Assembly: GCA_013696525.1 (NCBI GenBank)
Contig: JACCYK010000612.1
Location: forward strand, 1-5,161
DNA: 5,161 bases
From: Chloroflexia bacterium
Lineage (GTDB): Bacteria; Chloroflexota; Chloroflexia; Thermomicrobiales; UBA6265
Direction: 5' to 3'
The notes under the pieces were generated by a model. The model did not search any database. It was not told where the DNA came from and worked only from the letters and a program-made list of their open reading frames with translations. Positions 5,029-5,161 of this stretch are shown in pieces; the first letter of the stretch is position 1, and each line of letters starts with the position of its first letter. Made by a program: the position numbers and the translations under genes.

Positions 5029-5161
5029 GTGAGACTGACGAAGATCGCGGTCCACTTGGTCGAGCTGGAGCTCCCGGTGCCGTTCACGACCTCATTCGGT
5101 ACCTACACCCGGCTCAGCCGGCCCTTCGTCGTCCTTGAGACCGCGGATGGCCGGCGCGGGG
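5029..5161 (+). CDS. Enolase-superfamily enzyme, o-succinylbenzoate synthase / N-acylamino-acid racemase type, N-terminal fragment
   Basis: Only the first 44 residues are present; the gene runs off the right edge. KIAVHLVELELPVPFTTSFG, then RPFVVLETADG, is the N-terminal capping domain of the OSBS/N-acylamino-acid-racemase group, where the loop around FxTSFG closes over the active site. The catalytic barrel lysines and metal ligands lie outside the window. The start is GTG 5029-5031, with a GGGGGGA run 8 nt upstream and only 4 nt after the acyltransferase stop, so the two genes form an operon and are likely coupled. OSBS activity in menaquinone synthesis and racemase activity on N-succinylamino acids cannot be separated from sequence alone. 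The acyltransferase neighbour and the absence of men genes favour the racemase. Confidence 0.83.
   Translation, partial: MRLTKIAVHLVELELPVPFTTSFGTYTRLSRPFVVLETADGRRG

Noticed and set aside
5029..5161. Naming the enolase menC (menaquinone synthesis)
   Set aside because: No other men gene is in view and the acyltransferase partner points to N-acylamino-acid racemisation, so a symbol would overstate what 44 residues show.

Overview
The window is high-GC DNA, roughly 60-65% by eye, and codes densely on both strands. It looks like a bacterial chromosome, most plausibly a Chloroflexota member of the Thermomicrobia/Sphaerobacter kind. That guess rests on the mix of a Tat-exported solute-binding protein, an AbrB/PIN pair, a MocR regulator and a COG3375 acetyltransferase beside an OSBS-like enolase. 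It is an inference from gene content and GC, not a database result. No tRNA, rRNA, CRISPR array, insertion sequence or phage gene was seen.

Left part, minus strand (1-2105). Reading leftward come an orphan AbrB-type DNA-binding protein (2105-1758), a second AbrB protein 47% identical to it (1692-1432), and an overlapping PIN-domain toxin (1460-1044). The last two form a VapBC-type toxin-antitoxin module. Both AbrB genes lack a Shine-Dalgarno and have the same promoter geometry (a -35-like hexamer, 17 nt, CATACT, 6 nt, ATG), which suggests leaderless transcripts. A perfect 20-bp palindrome lies inside the antitoxin gene, and GATCAAT half-sites recur in the module. After a 201-nt gap comes the N-terminal 280 residues of a twin-arginine-exported ABC transporter substrate-binding protein that runs off the left edge.

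Right part, plus strand (2221-5161). A MocR-type regulator (GntR winged helix fused to an aminotransferase-like PLP domain, 514 aa) is divergent from the orphan AbrB gene. A 332-nt stretch without a convincing gene follows. It holds a promoter/operator-like element resembling the one before the MocR gene, and mutually exclusive hairpins just before the next start. Next is a COG3375 GNAT acyltransferase (308 aa), then, 4 nt later, the start of an OSBS/N-acylamino-acid-racemase-like enolase superfamily enzyme that runs off the right edge.

The GNAT plus enolase pair fits a known pathway in which D-amino acids are N-succinylated, racemised as the N-succinyl derivative and hydrolysed to L-amino acids. 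The PLP-binding MocR protein is a natural candidate regulator. The least explained parts are the GNAT leader, the AbrB promoters and the palindrome; these are where a second look would pay most.
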